Position numbers and translations under genes: made by a program
Shown: positions 59,985-64,000 of the stretch, one piece after another
Layout of the letters: the number at the start of each line of letters is the position of its first letter
Numbering within the stretch: the stretch's first letter is position 1
The notes under the pieces: model-generated
Told to the model about the DNA's origin: nothing
The model's input: the letters and a program-made list of their open reading frames with translations, nothing else
The model's database searches: none
DNA from: Croceimicrobium sp965279135
GTDB taxonomy: Bacteria > Bacteroidota > Bacteroidia > Flavobacteriales > Schleiferiaceae
NCBI GenBank assembly: GCA_965279135.1
Contig: OZ257133.1
Location: 372,001-436,000, forward strand
DNA: 64,000 bases
Reading direction: 5' to 3'

Positions 59985-61106
59985 TTATTCGACCCAATCT
60001 GCTATAAATAGGTTCGTATTTCTTGTTCCGCCGTTGTTTCGATTGGAAGAGAAGATCAATTTGCTACCATCTGGGCTAAACATTGGGAAAGCGTCAAACT
60101 GCTTGTCAAACGTAATCTGTTCCAAACCTGTACCGTCTACATTAACCATAAAGAGGTTGAAAGGAAAGCCTCTTTTAGACTTATGATTAGAACTGAAAAT
60201 TATCTTTTCTCCTTCTGGATGGAAGAAAGGTGCCCAATTCGCATTTCCTAAATTGGTTACTTGCTTAAGCTCTGTGCCATCAACATTGCATACATAGATT
60301 TCCATGTCGGATGGCATTACTAAGCCTCGATCGAGTAAGGACCGGTATTTATCTTTTTCCTCCTCAGTTTTAGGTCGAGAAGCACGGAACACTAATTTGC
60401 TTCCATCGGGAGAGAAGAAAGCTCCTCCATCATAGCCCAGACCAGTGGTCACCTGAGTTTTTTCAGAGCCATCAAGATTCATGGTCCAAAGCTCCAGATC
60501 TCCAGAGCGAGTTGAGGTGAATACGATTTTGTCGCCATTTGGTGAGACAGTTGGTTCGGCGTCATAACCTGGTGAATTGGTTAGTGTATCGATGATGTTA
60601 CCTTCCAAATCAGCGATGAAGATGTCGAAATCCTCATATATCGGCCATACATATCCTTCCTCCTGCCCGGGCTCTGCAGGACAAGCTGAATCTCCCAGAT
60701 GAGTGGAAGCATAGATGATTGTGGTATCACCAGGTAGAAAATAGGAGCAGGTAGTTCTTCCCAATCCGGTTGAGATCATTTTAGGACGATCATTAATCAA
60801 ATCGTCTTCTTCAATATGGAAGTAAAATATTTGGTCGCATTCAACCTTCCACCCGCTGTGATTACTCTGGAAAACTGCCATGCTATTGTCAAAACTGAAA
60901 TAAGCTTCAGCATTATCCCCTCCATCCGTTAGCTGGCGGATATTTTTAATGTGCTTTTCACCTTCATAGGCCAATTTAACTGTGGATTCTTCAATGGCGG
61001 TAGAGTCGCTCTCTGATTGGGTGGCTTCCGGGTTTCCACTTGGGGATTGACAAGAAGCTAGAAATAATACGGCAAGGAGGGTCTTAGCCCAAATCTTTGT
61101 TTTCAT
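59985..61106 (-). CDS. TolB-like PD40 propeller lipoprotein
   Basis: The 373-aa product has a lipoprotein signal peptide with lipobox LASC (about residues 16-19) and several WD40-like PD40 repeats: SPDGSKLVFRASRPK, SPNGDKIVFTSTRSG, PEGEKIIFSSNHKSK and SPDGSKLIFSSNRNNGGT. It should be anchored to a membrane facing the periplasm. TolB of the Tol-Pal system shares the repeat but has a different N-terminal domain, so this is not TolB proper. It overlaps yidD by 23 bases and is the last gene of the operon. Confidence 0.88.
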   Translation of the reverse strand: MKTKIWAKTLLAVLFLASCQSPSGNPEATQSESDSTAIEESTVKLAYEGEKHIKNIRQLTDGGDNAEAYFSFDNSMAVFQSNHSGWKVECDQIFYFHIEEDDLINDRPKMISTGLGRTTCSYFLPGDTTIIYASTHLGDSACPAEPGQEEGYVWPIYEDFDIFIADLEGNIIDTLTNSPGYDAEPTVSPNGDKIVFTSTRSGDLELWTMNLDGSEKTQVTTGLGYDGGAFFSPDGSKLVFRASRPKTEEEKDKYRSLLDRGLVMPSDMEIYVCNVDGTELKQVTNLGNANWAPFFHPEGEKIIFSSNHKSKRGFPFNLFMVNVDGTGLEQITFDKQFDAFPMFSPDGSKLIFSSNRNNGGTRNTNLFIADWVE

Positions 61107-61353
61107 TTACTTTAGGTTTTTGAGGAACTGGATCATAACCTGAAGTTCCCCAGGGATGACATTTTGAAAGTCTTTTTAGTCCTAGCCAGGTGCCTTTTAA
61201 AGGACCCCATATTCGGATAGCCTGTAGGGTGTATTCCGAGCATGTGGGGCTGTGTCTGCAAGAGCCTGGCGTTAAAGGCGATATTACAAGTTGGTAAAAG
61301 CGCACCAAAAATATAAAAGGGGCACTAATAATCTGTTTTATGATTGGGTTCAC
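61084..61353 (-). CDS. yidD: YidD membrane protein insertion efficiency factor
   Basis: The 89-aa protein carries the YidD family sequence: LVRFYQLVISPLTPGSCRHS, PTCSEYTLQAIRIWGPLKGT and RLSKCHPWGTSGYDPVP, with all three conserved Cys residues. YidD assists YidC-dependent insertion of membrane proteins. It is normally near rnpA and yidC; here it sits between cysS and a TolB-like gene. It overlaps cysS by 1 base at its start and the next gene by 23 bases. Confidence 0.95.
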   Translation of the reverse strand: MNPIIKQIISAPFIFLVRFYQLVISPLTPGSCRHSPTCSEYTLQAIRIWGPLKGTWLGLKRLSKCHPWGTSGYDPVPQKPKVNENKDLG

Positions 61354-62837
61354 TATGCTTTTAAACTATAGGAAGTGCCATCCTTGCCATCTTTCAGTTC
61401 AATTCCTTTTGCGGCAAGTTGGTCCCGAATAGCATCGCTAAGTCCAAAGTTACGGTCAGAACGAGCTTGTGATCGCAATTCAATTAAGATTTGAATAACC
61501 TCTTCCAATTTCTCCGAGCTCTGATCTGCATGTGCAATATCCTCTAGCCCTAAGACATCAAAGATGAAGGCTCTCACAGTTTCCTTAAAATCTGTCAGGG
61601 TTTGAGAGTCCATGCCGCTGTCATTGCCTGGGCGAGAGTTAATGAACTTCGCCGCTTCAAAAAGTTGAGAGATTAATATGGGTGTATTAAAATCATCATT
61701 CATTGCGGAGTAGCAGGATTGGCGCCAATCTTCATAATTGAAATCTGCACCTTGACCAGCTTCTAGTTGTTCCAGTTTATTCCAGGCAGACATCAATCTT
61801 AAATACCCTTTCTCCGCTGCGACCAATGCATCATTACTAAAATCTAGTTGAGATCCATAGTGGGCCTGCATCATGAAAAAGCGCGCTACCGTTGGGTGAA
61901 AGCCCTTCTCAAGTTTATCGGTATTACCGCTCAGCAATTCCGCGGGTGTTAGGGTATTGCCGGTACTCTTGCTCATTTTTTGCCCGTTTAAGGTGAGCAT
62001 ATTACCGTGCATCCAATAACGAGGGCCCTTATGTCCGGTGCCCGCTTTGTTCTGAGCAATCTCACACTCATGGTGAGGGAATTTCAAGTCCATTCCTCCG
62101 CCATGAATATCAAATTCTTCGCCCAGGTATTTGGTACTCATTACAGAGCATTCTAAATGCCAGCCAGGAAATCCTTCTCCCCAAGGTGAGTTCCAGCGCA
62201 TAATGTGGGCGGGACTGGCTTTTTTCCATATCGCGAAGTCGAGGGGATTATCCTTCTCACTTTGGGCATCCAGTTCCCTGGTGCCGCTTATGAGCTCTTC
62301 AATTTTCCGTCCGCTAAGCTCTCCGTAGTTGTCGGTTTTACTGTATTTATTTACATCAAAATAGACCGATCCATTTCTCTCATAGGCCAGTCCGGCCTTT
62401 AAAATCTTTTGGATCATATCGATTTGTTCAACAATGTGACCCGTAGCCGTTGGCTCAATGGTAGGAGGTATGGTATTGAACTTGGCTAAAACCTCATGGA
62501 AATCCAGAGTGTAAGTCTGTACAATTTCCATCGGTTCCAACTGTTCAAGACGAGCGCGACGGCTGATTTTATCTTCGCCTTCATCCGCATCGTTTTCAAG
62601 ATGCCCCGCATCAGTAATGTTACGTACGTATCGAACCTTGTATCCAAGGTGCTTTAAGTATCGAAGCACCATATCGAAGGAAATAAAGGTGCGGCAATTA
62701 CCCAGGTGTACTTCACTATATACGGTAGGTCCACAAACATATAGTCCTACAAGTGGTGCGTTGGGGGCAATAAACTGTTCCTTTTTTCGACTTAAGGAGT
62801 TGTATAACTTCAAGTCGTTTTCCTGGTATAAGGCCAT
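61353..62837 (-). CDS. cysS: Cysteinyl-tRNA synthetase
   Basis: The 494-aa class I synthetase charges tRNA-Cys. The HIGH-type motif is in PTVYSEVHLGNCRTF (HLGN), the KMSKS loop is KMSKSTGNTL, and the zinc ligands are Cys in YVCGPTVY, WHLECSVMS, and His/Cys in FPHHECEIAQ. The C-terminal DALR region contains NFGLSDAIRDQLAAKGIELKD. It is full length. It follows folE by 10 bases. Confidence 0.97.
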   Translation of the reverse strand: MALYQENDLKLYNSLSRKKEQFIAPNAPLVGLYVCGPTVYSEVHLGNCRTFISFDMVLRYLKHLGYKVRYVRNITDAGHLENDADEGEDKISRRARLEQLEPMEIVQTYTLDFHEVLAKFNTIPPTIEPTATGHIVEQIDMIQKILKAGLAYERNGSVYFDVNKYSKTDNYGELSGRKIEELISGTRELDAQSEKDNPLDFAIWKKASPAHIMRWNSPWGEGFPGWHLECSVMSTKYLGEEFDIHGGGMDLKFPHHECEIAQNKAGTGHKGPRYWMHGNMLTLNGQKMSKSTGNTLTPAELLSGNTDKLEKGFHPTVARFFMMQAHYGSQLDFSNDALVAAEKGYLRLMSAWNKLEQLEAGQGADFNYEDWRQSCYSAMNDDFNTPILISQLFEAAKFINSRPGNDSGMDSQTLTDFKETVRAFIFDVLGLEDIAHADQSSEKLEEVIQILIELRSQARSDRNFGLSDAIRDQLAAKGIELKDGKDGTSYSLKA

Positions 62838-62847
62838 GATTTAATTT

Positions 62848-63534
62848 TTAGGCTCCGAAATGGGTGTCTAAATTAATGTAGTCGAGGAAGTCTCTTTTCT
62901 TTTCTTCTTCTTTGAACGCTCCTCCAAATTCAGCCGTTACGGTACTGCTATCGATATCTCGTATTCCTCTGGAGTTTACACAAAGGTGCTTGGCATCAAT
63001 AACACAGGCAACGTCTTCGGTACCTAATGCTTCCTGAAGCGCAGCAACGATTTGTTTAGTCATACGCTCCTGAACTTGAGGGCGCTTTGCATAGTAGTCA
63101 ACGATGCGGTTCATCTTACTGAGTCCAATTACGCGCCCTTTAGAAATGTAGGCTACATGTGCTCTTCCTACAATCGGCAGAAAGTGATGCTCGCAAGTAG
63201 AGTAAACTACAATGTTTTTTTCTACCAGCATTTCACCATACTGATACTTATTTTCAAAGGTGCTGGCACTTGGCTTACGGTCGGGATGAAGTCCGCCAAA
63301 TATTTCCTGAACGAACATTTTTGCCACCCTCTTAGGAGTGCCCTTTAAAGAATCGTCCTTAAGGTCGAGCCCCAAAGTGTCCATAATCTTTTCAAAGTGC
63401 TCCTGAATGATGTCAATTTTGCTTTGATCATCCATCTCGAAAGCATCCGCTTTGAGGGGTGTATCAATATTGCCGTTAGACAGATGGAGGTCTCCTTCTT
63501 GTTCGTGAGAATTTATGAAATTGTCGGTATTCAC
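62848..63534 (-). CDS. folE: GTP cyclohydrolase I
   Basis: The 228-aa enzyme turns GTP into 7,8-dihydroneopterin triphosphate, the first step to folate and pterins. The zinc ligands are in STCEHHFLPIVG and VIDAKHLCVNSRG, with the core GLSKMNRIVDYYAKRPQVQE. The family N-terminal region TPLKADAF is present, so the start must lie upstream of it. The GTG at 63534 fits, while a longer ATG frame from 63642 would read through the promoter box at 63579-63586. It heads the cysS-yidD-TolB-like operon. Confidence 0.94.
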   Translation of the reverse strand: MNTDNFINSHEQEGDLHLSNGNIDTPLKADAFEMDDQSKIDIIQEHFEKIMDTLGLDLKDDSLKGTPKRVAKMFVQEIFGGLHPDRKPSASTFENKYQYGEMLVEKNIVVYSTCEHHFLPIVGRAHVAYISKGRVIGLSKMNRIVDYYAKRPQVQERMTKQIVAALQEALGTEDVACVIDAKHLCVNSRGIRDIDSSTVTAEFGGAFKEEEKKRDFLDYINLDTHFGA

Positions 63535-63578
63535 TATCAGTGTATTAGCTGTGCGTCCGGCGCGATCAATTGAGCCTG

Positions 63579-63586
63579 CAAAGGTA
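63579..63586 (-). promoter_or_regulatory. -7 promoter box of the folE operon
   Basis: On the minus strand TACCTTTG, an exact TAnnTTTG match followed by CAGGC, lies 45 bases upstream of the GTG start. It sits inside the longest open frame and so supports the shorter protein. Confidence 0.5.
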
Positions 63587-63710
63587 ATACAAATTGGGGG
63601 TGAGATTAGTTCTTTGTAGAGGTGAATTGCTTGGGCGATCACGGTAGGACAGCATTGAATAATTCAATAAGGAACCTGGTATTGCTAGAAAGTAGATTAG
63701 GCTGCAAATC

Positions 63711-63750
63711 AAAAAGAGCGCAAAGTTGATCTTAACTCAACTTTGCGCTC
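63711..63750 (-). terminator. Strong hairpin terminator after the right-edge gene
   Basis: GAGCGCAAAGTTGA (63716-63729) and TCAACTTTGCGCTC (63737-63750) are a perfect 14-bp stem with a 7-base loop. On the minus strand it is followed by five Ts, so it ends the gene whose stop is at 63780. Confidence 0.9.
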
Positions 63751-63779
63751 CCGAATGTTAAAGCCTTGCTTAAAGGTTT

Positions 63780-64000
63780 CTAATCCATTTCTCCATCTAA
63801 ATAAGGAGCACCGCTATTGAGTAAAATGCTGTAGAAGTTTTGCAGCTCTTTCTCAATCCGCTTGATCTCGGTTTCCAGGGGGAGTTTCTCTTGAACCAGT
63901 ATGCGGACATTTTTGCGTTGTTCTCCAGTAGGAGCGGAGCTAGTAGAGTAGGAGTTCCAAACTGCCGAGCTTAATCGACCCATTAAGGAAGGCGCGGTTT
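63780..64000 (-). CDS. C-terminal end of a larger protein, possibly VPS10/sortilin-like propeller
   Basis: The frame is open to the right edge (TAPSLMGRLSSAV and on), so the Met at 63983 is probably internal. The segment is helical: TGEQRKNVRILVQEKLPLET, then EIKRIEKELQNFY and a GAPYLDGEMD end. This resembles the C-terminal coiled tail of large secreted VPS10/sortilin-type BNR proteins of Bacteroidota, which end in a GAPW-type motif. With only 73 residues this is a suggestion. A 14-bp hairpin terminator follows the stop. Confidence 0.55.
   Translation of the reverse strand, partial: TAPSLMGRLSSAVWNSYSTSSAPTGEQRKNVRILVQEKLPLETEIKRIEKELQNFYSILLNSGAPYLDGEMD

Noticed and set aside
59985..61106. 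TolB of the Tol-Pal system
   Set aside because: The protein has a lipobox and PD40 repeats but no TolB N-terminal domain and no tol or pal neighbours.
63535..63642. Longer N-terminus of folE
   Set aside because: It would read through a consensus -7 box and adds 36 residues with no similarity to the family.

Overview
The window looks like a chromosomal segment of a marine-type Bacteroidota (Flavobacteriia-like) bacterium. The evidence is a C-terminal signature typical of type IX secretion substrates, a CarboxypepD_reg-type TonB-dependent receptor, LytS/LytTR two-component pairs, a Lacal_2735-family small protein, an OlsF-like aminolipid synthase, and repeated Bacteroidota-type -7 promoter boxes (TAnnTTTG) in front of housekeeping genes. 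I saw no tRNA, rRNA, CRISPR array, insertion sequence or prophage. Gene density is high and most genes are conserved metabolic or house-keeping functions.

Layout. 1-4.6 kb: the edge of an unrecognised membrane protein, a LuxC-like acyl-CoA reductase, a divergent dicluster ferredoxin, a secreted unknown and serC-serA (serine synthesis), closed by two tandem terminators. 4.9-12.1 kb: two LytS/LytTR loci facing each other. One follows a LiaF-like membrane protein. The other is the tail of a tightly overlapped operon headed by a TonB-dependent receptor and a small dimeric-barrel protein. A 55-aa Lacal_2735 protein lies between them. 12.3-22.3 kb: a Cys/Met PLP enzyme, then a looser accessory-like stretch with several unknown proteins, a VOC protein, an SDR/LysR divergent pair, a GldL-like membrane protein, DUF2200, a secreted S41 peptidase and a seven-repeat protein with a type IX sorting tail.

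22.3-34.5 kb: YdeI-like protein and mfd, fbp, lysA with a GNAT protein and a BaiN/HI0933-type flavoprotein, then a TetR - isocitrate dehydrogenase - SbtA - SbtB-like operon. 34.5-44.5 kb: lysC, an OlsF-like acyltransferase fusion and a PAS histidine kinase in one run; then, on the minus strand, a NusG/UpxY-like antiterminator, a secreted thioredoxin, pheT and a histone-deacetylase-like enzyme. 44.5-57.8 kb: a LysE exporter, pirin, DUF6702-HupE pair, DUF1015, O-methyltransferase, Asp-box propeller, pepE, AlkD-like and ElbB proteins, then the gpmI-HAD-map-methyltransferase operon and a UspA protein. 57.8-64 kb: secreted START/SRPBCC proteins, two small unknowns, and a folE-cysS-yidD-TolB-like operon. 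The right edge carries the C-terminus of a large protein, possibly of the VPS10/sortilin-like group.

No plainly new defence or mobile system is visible. The most interesting points are the TetR-IDH-SbtA-SbtB cassette, which couples a CO2-releasing enzyme to a bicarbonate transporter and its PII-like partner; the TonB receptor to LytTR operon in which every gene overlaps the next; an orphan UpxY-like antiterminator whose start codon lies inside nested palindromes; an OlsF-like fusion with altered acyltransferase motifs; and a recurrent GC-rich extension (CCGC) directly after the -7 promoter box.
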